Part shown: in pieces, positions 38,549 to 50,422 of the stretch
How the letters are laid out: the number at the start of each line of letters is the position of its first letter
Position numbering within the stretch: position 1 is the stretch's first letter
Origin: Anaeromyces robustus
Lineage: Eukaryota > Neocallimastigomycota > Neocallimastigomycetes > Neocallimastigales > Neocallimastigaceae
Direction: 5' to 3'
DNA: 57,500 nucleotides
NCBI GenBank assembly: GCA_002104895.1
Contig: MCFG01000292.1
Span: forward strand, 1 to 57,500
Notes under the pieces: generated by a model
Seen by the model: only the letters and a program-made list of their open reading frames with translations
Told to the model about the DNA's origin: nothing
Database searches by the model: none
Program-made: the position numbers and the translations under genes

Positions 38549-39146
38549 TTTTTTTTTTTTTTTTTTTTAAAAGACTAAGAATAATTTTCCTTTAAAAACA
38601 TATATATATTTTTTATTATTTATTATTTAAATAAATAAAAAAATTAAATTAAATAAAATTTATAAAATATAGTTTAATAAAATTATCTTTTAACTTAATA
38701 AATATTTTATTTGTTATTTTTATTTATTTTCTTTTTTTTTAAATTTAATACAGTTTATTTGTTACTATAATAATAATATTATTATTATTTATTATTATTA
38801 TTTATTATTTTTTATTTATTATTTATTTTAATTTATTATTATTATTGTTGTTATTTATTAGATAATAAAATTATTATTTATTATTTTTATTAAATGGTAA
38901 TTATTAAATGGAATCCTTAAACTAGAAAGGATTAATTTTATAAAATTTTCTTGTATTTTAAAATAATTTTTACTTTCTTGATGAAAAAAAAAAAAAAAGA
39001 AAAAATTTATAAATGAAAGAATTCAAAATGGTTTGGTTTTTTATATACAAAAAAATTTATATAAAATAGTCTTTTAAATTTGTTATAATAATATAACTAT
39101 AAAACTCTGTTAATTTATTTTCTGTTACTATATCATATAATATTGT

Positions 39147-39177
<31 letters not shown>

Positions 39178-39182
39178 TATAT

Positions 39183-39226
<44 letters not shown>

Positions 39227-39611
39227 TAATTCATTATATTTTGTTTTTTTTTTTTTTTTTGGGCAAATGTCGATCCTATTTCCAACCCTAGTGGAATAGG
39301 ATAGATCAATTTTACTTTAATTCTATATTTAGAATTAAGGGCTTGTATGAATTTATTATTTTTAAATATTAGTATATTACTTTTTTTTTTTTCCCTCCAG
39401 TATTTTTTTATTATTATCTATAATATTTTACTGGTTTTTTTTTTTTTTATTTTTTTTAGTATCATTTTTTTTTTTTTTTTCATTATGTGTTTTTTTTTAT
39501 GATTCATGTATTTCAATATTTAAATTCAATAAAAGTGACGTACAAATTGTGTGCCATAAAAAAAAAAAAGTATTTTTTTAATTGAAAGAATCAAAAAATG
39601 AAAAAAATTAT
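38549..39611. other. Low-complexity spacer with two small dispersed or hairpin motifs
   Basis: TTTA run at 39143-39226. A hairpin with 11-12 base arms at 39273-39302 (ATCCTATTTCCA, loop ACCCTAG, complement) stands out by its G+C. 39497-39562 is the inverted counterpart of 10921-10990. Confidence 0.5.
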
Positions 39612-40514
39612 TATTGTCAGGTGAAAAAATATAAAATAAAATAGAATATATCATGTGAATACATAACTTTACATAAAATAATGTATAATACATAAAAATA
39701 TAATGATTACATTAAATTTAATATATTTATTTATATAAATAATGTTAATAAAACATAAATGTATTATTTACATGTGATTAATAACATAAAGTTAAAAATT
39801 TAAATGTTTAACAACAATAACAATTCACTTTAAACATCGTATTTGCAAAAAAAAATACGCCATAGTACTTACTAACATTAGTAGCTAAAAAAAATTTAGA
39901 TCAACCACAATATTATTTTACAGGAAAAACAGGAAAAATGTTAATATTGTAATCTGAATCTAATATAGATTAATTAATAAAAAAATAAATAAATAAATAA
40001 ATAAATAAAAACATAAATTTTATTATAAATTTATGGGGAGGAAGTGGGAGTGTTGCATTTGGCAAAAAGTAAATAAATAAATAAATAATAAAAAATATTT
40101 TATTACATATAAATAATAAGTAAATAAATAAAAACATAAATTTTATTATAAATTTATGGGGAGGGAGTGGGAGTGTTGCATTTGGCAAATAGTAAATAAA
40201 TAAATAATAAAAAATATTTTATTATATATAAATAATAAGTAAAAATAAGAAATAAAAAAATTAATTTTTTTATAATTTTATTTTTTTTCAATTTATTTAC
40301 TATTTAATAATTATTTTTCTTACTATTTGTTCTATTTCCTTTTATTTAATAATGTTTAATATATATATATTTTATTTTATTTTATTTTATTTTATAATAT
40401 TTATTAATAAAACTATATTTGATATTTGATGTTGTTTATATATTAATATATAATAATATATAATATAACAATTATCTATTATTATTGCCATATTATTATA
40501 AATTTACTATGTTA
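39612..40514. repeat. Dispersed repeat R, copy 1
   Basis: From ATTATTGTCAGGTGAAAAAA onward it matches 56776-57500 in direct orientation over its whole length. Shared blocks include AACAACAATAACAATTC, TACGCCATAGTACTTACTAA and GATATTTGATGTTGTTTATA. This copy has an internal tandem duplication of about 120 bp (40009-40130 and 40131-40245), each unit holding GTGTTGCATTTGGCAAA. That block is related to the GTTGCATTTCGCAAT ends of the elements to the right. Confidence 0.8.
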
Positions 40515-40648
40515 AAAAGTTTTTAGTATTTAGAGAGAGAGAAATTTTTACATGGAATAATAAGAATATTATAATAAATAAAAATAAAAGTAATCATTTA
40601 TTTATTCAAATATAAATATAAATATAAATATAAATATAAATATAATAT

Positions 40649-40704
<56 letters not shown>

Positions 40705-41605
40705 AATTGAATAGATATTATATATATTTATATATTTTTTATTTTATTTTATTTTAACTATAAATAATTTAAAATTTATTCACAAAAATATTCATTAAGA
40801 TGTTTGATTTGTGAAAAATAAATATTAATTTTATGTTTATATTTTTTATATTCTTTAAATAAAATAAATAAATTAATCACGTGATATATACCTAAATTGA
40901 TTGCATTTCGACATAATTTATGTTTGATGGTTTTTTAATGTATTACAATGTGGCTTAAAAAAATATAATATATAAATAAATGAATAAATAAATAAAATAA
41001 AAAATTTAACCTTTATATTTTTAAATAAGAGTGATTATATTGTAAATTAAAAATAAATAATATTCTTTTAAAAATATTTTAATATATGTTTATTATTTGA
41101 ATTATATTAAAAAAAGGTGTTGTTAATATATTGATTTCATGTTTAACAATAATCACACAAATTTTAGATTTTTGAATATTTAAATTCATATAATATATTT
41201 TAACTTATAATATTTATGATATTTTATTTTATTTTATTATATTTTATTTGTACTTGTAACTTATTCTATATTACTATTTATTTTATTTTATTCTATTTTA
41301 TTTTATTTTATTTTATTTTTTAACAATAAATAAATAAATATCAAAAAAAATGATATATAATAGTATATATTATTATATTAAAGTAATATAAAATAAAATA
41401 AATATGAAATGATGTAATAATTTAATATTACCTTTTAAAGTAAAAATAAATAAAGAATAAAATGAAATAAAAAAATATAAAAAGAATAAAATAAAATAAA
41501 CAAAATAAATAAAAAAAAGATTAAAACAAAAAAAATTTAAAAAATAAATAAATAGAAATAAAAAAAATAAAAAATAAAAATTATAATTAAAAATATTTAT
41601 AATAA

Positions 41606-41842
41606 ATGGTTGATCAATTAGAAATAAGTGAAACCAATAAAGAAAGAAACCAAATCATTGTAAAAAGAAAGTATAAATTTAATTTATGGTATACAACTAA
41701 TAATACTTTTGTACTATTAGTTGTATACCATAAATTAAAAAATATAAAAAAAAAGGAATCCGAGTTAATTGATAAGGGATGTGATAGAAATAATATCATT
41801 GATTTATGGTATAAATGTTTATTAGAATTAAAGAAGCTCTAA
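41606..41842 (+). CDS. Small ORF (78 aa) inside element M2 copy 1
   Basis: ATG to TAA, residues MVDQLEISETNKERNQIIVK, then KFNLWYTTNN and a second half VVYHKLKNIKKKE with DLWYKCLLELKKL. It spans a 25-bp perfect inverted repeat (41678-41702 and 41715-41739), so the two halves of the protein near residues 25-45 are encoded by complementary arms. I recognise no family. Composition is more protein-like than surrounding frames, but whether it is expressed as protein is open; the hairpin itself may be the functional part. Confidence 0.4.
   Translation: MVDQLEISETNKERNQIIVKRKYKFNLWYTTNNTFVLLVVYHKLKNIKKKESELIDKGCDRNNIIDLWYKCLLELKKL
41678..41739. repeat. 25-bp perfect hairpin
   Basis: Arms 41678-41702 and 41715-41739 are exact complements around a 12-base loop (ATACTTTTGTAC). 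An RNA from either strand would fold into a strong stem. It lies inside the 78-aa frame. Confidence 0.9.
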
Positions 41843-42248
41843 ATTTATAAATAATAATTAACTAGAATATAGTTTATATTATATTAATATCAATATCAAT
41901 ATGTTTTATTAATATCAATATCAATATATTATATTAATACTTATATCAATATTTGAATTTTATTTAAAAATATTTAATATGATAATAAATTTTATTTTAT
42001 TATTTTATTAGTATTAAAATATTTAGTAAAATAAAATGGAAAGGAAAACTAACTAAAGAATTGAAGAAAATAAAAATTAAATAAAATTCTTTACAAAAAA
42101 AAATTTATTTATTTATTTATTTATTTATTTATTATTATTTTTATTTTTTCTTTTAATGGTTGAAAAAAGTGGCGTATTACATATTTTGTATTTATATTAC
42201 AGAAATTTATGTCAATCATACATAAATTATGTTGAAATGGGGGGAGAG

Positions 42249-43325
42249 TTGCATTTCGACATTATCTATGTTTGATGGTTTTTTAATGTATTACAATGTG
42301 GCTTATAAAAAAAATAAATAAAGTTAATATATAAATGAATAATAAATAAATAAAAAAATAAATAAATAAATAAATATAGAATTTAATATTGACCTTAAAA
42401 TTTAAATTTAACCTTTGTATTTTATACTTTTTTTTGGTATATTAGTCAGTTTATTGTTACTTAAAAATTACATTAAAAAAAAAATATATATGTAAAAAAA
42501 AAATTAAAATAATACCATACATTTTTTTATTAAAATTATTTCTCGTATTTTAAATAAACAATAATATTATTATAAATATTAAAAATTTCACTTTGATTGA
42601 TTATTATTATTTATAATTAAAATTTTAGCTTTGAAGTTGATTTATTGAAAGATAAATAAATAGTATAAATTAAAATTGACTTCAATATAATTTAAATATT
42701 TTTTATAATCATCTCTATAGCTATTTTTATTATATATATATATAATTAAAATAGCTATAAGGATATAATAATTTTTAATAAAATTATTAAGTAATAAGAG
42801 TGATATTGTAAATTAAAAAAAATAATATTCTTTTAAAAATATTGTAATATATTATTTATAATTCAAATATTTGAATTATAAATATGAAGTTTACATTTCA
42901 TTTAAATAAATATATTAATTATATTAATTCATAATTTAAATAAAAATAGAAATATCAATAAAAAAAGATGTTGTTATAACAAAATTTTTTCTTCAAAGTT
43001 AACTAAACAATCATATAAATTTTATATTAGATTTTTGAATATTTAAATTCATATAATATATTTTATTTTATTTGTACTTGTAACTTATTCTATATTACTA
43101 TTTATTTTATTTTATTTTATTTTATTTTATTTTATTTTATTTTATTTTTTAACAATAAATAAATAAATAAATATCAAAAATAAAAAAAAATATATATAAT
43201 AGTATATATTATTAAAATATTAAGTAATAAAATATAGATTTTATATATTTTTATCTCAATAAAATAAAATGGAAAGGAAAACTAATTAAAGAATTGAAAT
43301 TAATAAAAATAAAATATAATAAAAT

Positions 43326-43356
<31 letters not shown>

Positions 43357-43515
43357 TATATTTATTTATTTATTTTTTTTTTTAATTTTTATTTTATTCT
43401 TTTAATGGTGAAAATACTATAAATAAAAATATACGTTGAAAAAATGGCGTATTACAAATTATGTATTTATATTACAGAAATTTATGTCAATCATACATAA
43501 ATTATGTCGAAATGC
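42249..43515 (+). mobile_element. TIR element M2, copy 2; left arm of a large palindrome
   Basis: Starts TTGCATTTCGACATTATCTA and ends at the complement of GCATTTCGACATAATTTATG. From 42321 to 43515 it is the left arm of an inverted repeat whose right arm is 45487-46669. It contains an internal near-palindrome (AGCTATTTT...ATATATAT...AAAATAGCT, about 42719-42760). There is no coding sequence. Confidence 0.7.
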
Positions 43516-43545
43516 CCCACATCCGAATGTGTTGCATTTCGCAAT

Positions 43546-44484
43546 GTTGCATTTCGCAATATGATATGAGGCGCATATTAAATTTTTACAATGAGGCGCA
43601 TAAAAAACAAATAAAAAAATGAAAAATTTTTTAACACAAGTTATGAAAGCCACGTTATGAAATGAAATAAAATAGAATTTAAAAAAATTAAATAAATAAA
43701 TAAAAAATATATATATAAATAAATGAATAGAAAATAAACAAATAAATAAATATTTCTTTTTTTATTAATTACTTAATTACAAAAAAAAAAGTAAAAAAAT
43801 AAAAAAAAAAAAAAACTTATTATAAAATTAAATATATTAATATAATTTTTTTGATAAATGAATAATAATAAATAAAATAAAAGATAATAAATAATATAAC
43901 AGTATTATATATGTATTTTTATTAAAAAGACGATAACAAATAATAAATAAAAAAATAATATAAACTTTAGAATAAAGAAAAGAAACAAATAAATAAATAT
44001 TTTTTTATAAATTACTTATTTACAAAAAAAAATATAAAATATAAAAATTCATTATAAAATTAAATATTTTTATAAAATTTTTTTGATTTGAAATATTAAA
44101 AGAAATATTCAATATTATTAAAATATTAAATAAAAAATATAATTAAATAAAAAAATTATTAATATATTCAATATTATTAAAATATTAAATAAAAAAATAT
44201 TGAAGAAATATTCAATATCATTAAATAAAAAAATATTGAAGAAATATTCAATATCATTAAATAAAAAAAATAAATAAAATATTATTAAAATACTAAAGAA
44301 AATTCAATATTAAAAAAAATATTTAATATTATTAAATCATTAAATAAAAAAATATTATTAAAAAAAAATATTATTAAAAAAAAAAAATATTATTAAATAA
44401 AAAAATATTATTAAATAAATAATTCTTTATATTTTTATTTATTTAATTATTTATACAATTATGCGCCCCATTGCGAAATGCAAC
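43546..44484 (+). mobile_element. TIR element M1, copy A
   Basis: Left end GTTGCATTTCGCAAT then ATGATATG-AGGCGCATA; right end TATGCGCCCCATTGCGAAAT then GCAAC. The ends are inverted repeats with a 7-base insertion in the left one. The inside is A/T-rich and non-coding. Nearly the same sequence recurs as copies B and C (shared GAAAGCCACGTTATGAAAT and AAAAAGACGATAACAAATAA). Confidence 0.7.
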
Positions 44485-44529
44485 ATTGCGAAATGCAACA
44501 TTGCGAAATGCAACATTGCTAAATGCAAC
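44470..44529. repeat. 15-bp iterons ATTGCGAAATGCAAC, four in tandem
   Basis: Four consecutive 15-bp units follow the right end of M1 copy A (the fourth has one change). Each unit contains the dyad TTGC-N5-GCAA. Further copies occur at 43531-43560 (two, opposite orientation), 44563, 45397, around 45437, 46795, 47809 and 47879. The Cys/His/Asn-rich frames here are readings of these iterons, not genes. Confidence 0.85.
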
Positions 44530-44562
44530 TCTCCCCCCACATCCGTCGAAATGCACGAATGT

Positions 44563-45411
44563 GTTGCATTTCGCAATATGATATGGGCCGCATATTAAAT
44601 TTTTGCAATGAGGCGCATAAAAAATAAATAAAAAAATGAAAAATTTTTTAACACAAGTTATGAAAGCCACGTTATGAAATAGAATTTAAAAAAATTAAAT
44701 AAATAAATAAATAAAAAATATATATATAAATAAATGAATAGAAAATAAACAAATAAATAAATATTTCTTTTTTTATTAATTATTTAATTACAAAAAAAAA
44801 AAGTAAAAAAATTACAAAAAAAAAAAATTTATTATAAAATTAAATATATTTATATTATTTTTTTGATAAATGAATAATAATAAATAAAATAAAAGATAAT
44901 AAATAATATAACAGTATTATATATGTATTTTTATTAAAAAGACGATAACAAATAATAAATAAAAAAATAATATAAATTTTAGAATAAAGAAAAGAAACAA
45001 ATAAATAAAATATTTTTTTATAAATTACTTATTTACAAAAAAAAAATATAAAAATAAAAATTCATTATAAAATTAAATATTTTTATAAAATTTTTTTGAT
45101 TTGAAATATTCAATATTATTAAAATATTAAATAAAAATTATAATTAAATAAAAAAAATATTCAAAAAATATTAATATTATTAAAATATTAAATAAAAAAA
45201 TATTGACGAAATATTCAATATCATTAAATAAAAAAAATAAATAAATATTATTAAAATACTAAAAAAAAATAAATAAATATTATTAAAATACTAAAAAAAA
45301 ATATTTAATATTATTAAAACATTAAATTAAAAAAAATTAAATAATTCTTTATATTATATTTTTATTTATTTAATTATTTATACAATTATGCGCCCCATTG
45401 CGAAATGCAAC
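44563..45411 (+). mobile_element. TIR element M1, copy B
   Basis: Direct copy of 43546-44484, shorter by about 90 bp because of losses in the AATATT-rich part. It has the same terminal GTTGCATTTCGCAAT and GCGCCCCATTGCGAAATGCAA. It is followed by the CCTACAAATCTTTGTCATGC block that is also found after copy C. Confidence 0.7.
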
Positions 45412-45486
45412 CTACAAATCTTTGTCATGCGCCCCATTGCGAAATGCAACATTGCGAAATGCAACTCTCCCTTAATTTGGATGTGG

Positions 45487-46773
45487 TGCATTTCGACATA
45501 ATTTATGTATGATTGACATAAATTTATGTAATATAAATACAAAATAAGTAATACGCCACTTTTTCAACGTATATTTTTATTTATAATGTTTTCACCATTA
45601 AAAGAATAAAATAAAAATTAAAAAAAATAATAAATAAATAAATAAATATATAAATAAATAAATAAATAAATAAAATTTATTATATTTTATTTTTATTAAT
45701 TTCAATTCTTTAATTAGTTTTCCTTTCCATTTTATTTTATTGAAATAAAAATATATAAAATCTATATTTTATTATTAAATATTTTAATAATATACTATAA
45801 TATATCATATTTTTTTTTGATATTTATTTATTTATTGTTAAAATATAAAATAAATAGTAAAGTAGAATAAGTTACAAGTACATATAAAATAAAATAAAAT
45901 AAAATAAAATAAAATAAAATAAAATAAAATAAAATATATTATATGAATTTAAATATTCAAAAATCTAATATAAAATTTATATAATTGTTTAGTTAACTTT
46001 GAAGTAAAAATTTTGTTATAATAACATCTTTTTTTATTGATATTTCTATTTTTATTTAAATTATGAAGTAATATAATTAATATATTTATTTAAATGAAAT
46101 GTATACTTCATATTTATAATTCAAATATTTGAATTATAAATATATATTACAATATTTTTAAAAGAATATTATTATTTTTAATTTACAATATCACTCTTAT
46201 TACTTAATAATTTTATTAAAAATTATTATATCCTTATAGCTATTTTAATTATATATATATATATATAATAAAAATAGCTATAGAGATAATTATAAAAAAA
46301 ATTTAAATTATATTGAAGTCAATTTTAATTTATACTATTTATTTATCTTTCAATAAATCAACTTCAAAGTTAATATTTTAATTATAAATAATAATAATCA
46401 AGCAAAGTGAAATTGTTTAATATTTATAATAATATTATTGTTTATTTAAAATACGAGAAATAATTTTAATAAAAAAATGTATGGTATTATTATAATTTTT
46501 TTTATTACATATATATATTTTTATTTTAATGTAATTTTTAAGTAACAATAAACTGACTAATATACCAAAAAAAAGTATAAAATACAAAGGTTAAATTTAA
46601 ATTTTAAGGTCAATATTAAATTCTATATTTATTTATTTATTTATTTATTATTCATTTATATATTAACCTTATTCATTATAAATAAAAATATACGTTGGAA
46701 AAGTGGCGTATTATATATTTTGTATTTATATTACAGAAATTTATGTCAATCATACATAAATTATGTCGAAATG
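45487..46773 (-). mobile_element. TIR element M2, copy 3 (inverted); right arm of the palindrome
   Basis: Reverse complement of copy 2 from its start to 46669. Beyond that the expected left end of M2 is replaced by a second right end (CGTTGG, TGGCGTATTA, CATACATAAATTATGTCGAA), so this copy carries terminal inverted repeats of about 105 bp. That makes it a foldback-like variant of M2. Confidence 0.7.
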
Positions 46774-46794
46774 GAATGTGTTGCATTTCGTAAT

Positions 46795-47823
46795 GTTGCA
46801 TTTCGCAATATGATATGGGGCGCATATTAAATTTTTGCAATGAGGCGCATAAAAAACAAATAAAAAAATGAAAAATTTTTTAACACAAATTATGAAAGCC
46901 ACGTTATGAAATAAAATAAAATAAAATTTAAAAAAATTAAATAAATAAATAAAAAATATATATATAAATAAATGAATAGAAAATAAACAAATAAATAAAT
47001 ATTTCTTTTTTTATTAATTACTTAATTACAAAAAAAAAAAAAGTAAAAAAATTAAAAAAAAAAAAAAATTATTATAAAATTAAATATATTTATATTATTT
47101 TTTTGATAAATGAATAATAATAAATAAAATAAAAGATAATAAATAATATAACAGTATTATATATGTATTTTTATTAAAAAGACGATAACAAATAATAAAT
47201 AAAAAAAATAATATAAATTTTAGAATAAAGAAAAGAAACAAATAAATAAATATTTTTTTATTAATTACTTATTTACGAAAAAAAAATATAAAAATAAAAA
47301 TTCATTATAAAATTAAATATTTTTATAAAATTTTTTTGATTTGAAATATTAAAAAAAAAATTCAATATTATTAAATAAAAAATATAATTATAAAAAAAAA
47401 TATTCAAAAAATATTCAATATTATTAAATTATTAAATAAAAAAAATATTCAAAAAATATTCAATATTAATTAAATAAAAAAAATATTGAAGAAGTATTCA
47501 ATATCATTAAATTATTAAATAAAAAAAATAAATAAAATATTATTAAAATACTAAAAAAATATTCAATATCATTAAATAAAAAAAATAAATAAAATATTAT
47601 TAAAATACTAAAAAAATATTCAATATCATTAAATAAAAAAAATAAATAAAATATTATTAAAATACTAAAAAAAATTCAATATTAAAAAAATATTTAATAT
47701 TATTAAATCATTAAATAAAAATATTATTAACTAAAAAAATATTATTAAATAAATAATTCTTTATATTATATTTTTATTTATTTAATTATTTATACAATTA
47801 TGCGCCCCATTGCGAAATGCAAC
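46795..47823 (+). mobile_element. TIR element M1, copy C
   Basis: Third direct copy of M1 (1029 bp), expanded in its AATATTCAATATTATTAAAT section. It ends in GCGCCCCATTGCGAAATGC and continues into further iterons and a GTCGAAATGCACCACATC remnant of an M2 end (47906-47925). Confidence 0.7.
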
Positions 47824-48159
47824 ATTGCGAATTGCGAAATGCAACCTACAAATCTTTGTCATGCGTCCCATTGCGAAATGCAACATTGCGAAATGCAACT
47901 CTCCCGTCGAAATGCACCACATCCCACATCCAAATTAATTATTAAAATACATTTATTTTTCTATAAAATAAAATTCTATAATATTTTTATTAAACTCTCT
48001 CTTTAATTACTAGTTCGATTTTAGAGATATTATTTCAATATTCAGTTGTAACTATATATATAAACGTGTAATCAATTTATTTTATTTTAATAATAAACAT
48101 ATTATTAAAATCAAATTACAATTTGTGTTGACAAATTTAGTGTGTTATTGATTGTATAA

Positions 48160-49140
48160 TATTTAACATGATTTGGTATATTTTTTTTAATATTTTAATA
48201 ATACTTTCAAAATTATTAGATATTCCAATTTCTTTTATGTTTTGATAATATTCCATATTTTGTTTTATTTTAATTTTTATAAATAGTGAAGTTAATTTAC
48301 CTAATTATTTTAAACAGATTTTATAATACATATATTATTTAGTCATGAAAGTTATATTTAATAAGGGATATCAACTATTTTAATTTTAATATACGTTAAC
48401 TTATTGTAATTAATACAATTTATTTAACCCTTGAATTCTATTAAAATAATTTGGATCATTTAATATTTTTATCAAAATTTTTCTTCCATTATTTAAATTA
48501 TTTTTAATACAAAAATAAAATTATTTATATCATACTTGAACTATTTCATTTTTAAATTACTTATTAAATATATTTATTTTTATTTTTATTTTTATTTTTT
48601 CTAAATAATTTATATTTTTATTAAATTCATTAAATCTTCACCAGTTTTATATTTTTATATGATATTCACTAAAATTTTCAATATATTTATTAATCATATT
48701 TTCATTGTTAATAATATTTAAAATTAAGTTATATTTGTCAAATTAATTAATATTATATTTAATAAACAGATTACTAAATTTATAGTTGTTTTTTTTTATA
48801 ATAAAAATTTTTTAATTCCTTTATCTGTAGAAATATACATTAACAAATTCAGTAATATAATCATCATTACAAGAAAAAAAATAATAAGTTTTTTTGCAAA
48901 AATTTATTTATACACTTTTTTTTGTATCTTCAAATAAATATTCTAATGGTAATTTAAAATAATTTTCTGTAGTAATTAATATTTTATTTTTTTTTCTATA
49001 ATATTCATTTAATATTCTAATATATATTTTTAACCTAACCATAAAAAATAATAATTGATTCTAATAAATATTTTAAATTATCATTATTTAATTTTATAAA
49101 ATTATTTAATATATCTTTATTTCTGAATAAAAATATTCAT
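48160..49140 (-). pseudogene. Decayed gene fragment left of the LTR element
   Basis: The minus strand shows runs of protein-like text in shifting frames: NKDILNNFIKLNNDNLKYLL, then FFMVRLKIYIRILNEYYRKK and KILITTENYFKLPLEYLFED. They are broken by stops and single-base shifts. With 54290-54703 it probably formed a Lys/Asn/Ile-rich protein of the sort that carries ankyrin repeats in this genome; no repeat is recognisable now. Confidence 0.5.
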
Positions 49141-49259
49141 CCACTTCAAAAAAAGGGATGTGACCCATTTCACCAACTTAATATACAAAAATTTACACTT
49201 CTTAAAAAATACCCCCATATTAAAAATGTAATTATTTTATTTTAATAAATAATAAATAA

Positions 49260-49527
49260 TGTTAGAATATGACAAATAACATTGTGACAAATTTATATTA
49301 ATAATTTAGAAGATCATAGAAATATGTAATTAGTAATAGATTCATTATTTACACGTGTACATACATTATTCATTTATAATTATGTATTAAGCCACATTTG
49401 TAAAACATATAAATATACATAGATTTTCATTAATTAAACAGTAGTAATTTAATTACTCAAATAGTAACTTGTATTAATTCTAAATATCATAAATAAATAA
49501 AGTTGACATAAACCTTAATTTCTAATA
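49260..49527 (+). repeat. Left LTR (268 bp)
   Basis: Identical to 53799-54066. Begins TGTTAGAATATGACAAATAA; ends AACCTTAATTTCTAATA. The end dinucleotide is TA rather than the canonical CA, in both copies. Confidence 0.92.
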
Positions 49528-49539
49528 GATTAAGAGTCT
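49528..49539 (+). other. Candidate primer-binding site
   Basis: GATTAAGAGTCT directly follows the left LTR. Its complement AGACTCTTAATC has the form of the anticodon loop and adjoining stem of tRNA-Lys(CUU). Copia-group elements are known to prime from a tRNA 5' half cut in the anticodon loop, so this is plausible, but the tRNA of this organism is not in the window. Confidence 0.4.
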
Positions 49540-49624
49540 CAATTGACTCTCAAGGCAGGAGCATATAAAGTCAACGAAGCTAGGAGAAATCATAAGTTAC
49601 TCATTATGTCAATTTTAAAAGAAG

Positions 49625-49755
49625 AGAAAATTAAATTTTGAAAATTTTGAAATTAATTAAATTTTGAAAATCTTGAAATTAATTAAATTTTGAAAATTTT
49701 GAAATTTATTAAATTTTGAAAATTCTTTGAAATTAATCTAATTTTGAAAATTAGA
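49625..49755. repeat. Tandem repeat in the LTR element leader (about 34 bp, four units)
   Basis: AATTAAATTTTGAAAATTTT-GAAATTAATT is repeated about four times with small changes. Confidence 0.75.
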
Positions 49756-50422
49756 GATCTAAAATTTCAAAGTAGTTAACAATTAATGAAAAACAAAGAA
49801 AACGCGTAAATAAGATAATTAAGCCCCTAATATAAAATAAATCTATATAAATCCATATTATGATAAAAATTAAATGATGTAAAGTAGAATTTTGAAATCA
49901 CGTAATGTTATGAGAATAATGAACTTAAATTAAAGAAATAATTTCAAATGAATAAATAAATAATAGAGAAAGATATTTTATTTAGAGAAGAATTCAAAAT
50001 AAATATTTTGTAAAAATGAGATAAAGTATATATTTCAATTATGAAACACTTTTTCGTTTAAATGTTAAATTCCTAAATTTAATATAAACAAACAAAATAT
50101 TTTTAAAAGTTTAAAATTGAAATTAATTAACTTTAAATTCAAAAATAAACAAACAATTTAAACTTAGATAATAGAAAATTCATCATTTAAACGTTGAAAT
50201 AAACAATAATATTTAAGTTTTATAATTTATAATTAAACAAAATATTAGGAAGATTTCTTTTCGAATTCAAAACAAGTACTATATAAAATTAACTTAACTA
50301 ATTAAATATTATTCTTTACATGTTTGATGTTACTGATAAAATTTCACTATCATTTCAAATTCTTACACTAATTTTATATTCATTTATCTTGCTTCTGGAA
50401 AGGAAAATTAATACTATATAAA

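Larger units (their letters stand above)
40901..42239 (+). mobile_element. TIR element M2, copy 1 (with extra internal cargo)
   Basis: Left end is TTGCATTTCGACATAATTTA and right end is the complement of CATTTCAACATAATTTATG, an imperfect terminal inverted repeat of about 25 bp. 41020-41400 and 42000-42239 align with copy 2 at 42249-43515. About 600 bp between (41400-42000) are absent from copy 2 and hold a small ORF and a strong hairpin. No transposase is seen, so it would be mobilised in trans (a MITE-like element). Target-site duplication cannot be made out in the A/T-rich flanks. Confidence 0.6.

Noticed and set aside
43459-44670. Two Cys-containing frames beginning MAFITCVKKFF
   Set aside because: They are readings of the end regions and iterons of element M1; the similarity between them reflects the DNA repeat, not a protein family.
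43531-47895. Regularly recurring short repeats suggesting a CRISPR-like array
   Set aside because: The 15-bp iterons are mostly back to back without unique spacers of constant length, and the host is eukaryotic.
47800-48006. 68-aa frame with CEMQ repeats
   Set aside because: It translates the 15-bp iterons ATTGCGAAATGCAAC and then low complexity.
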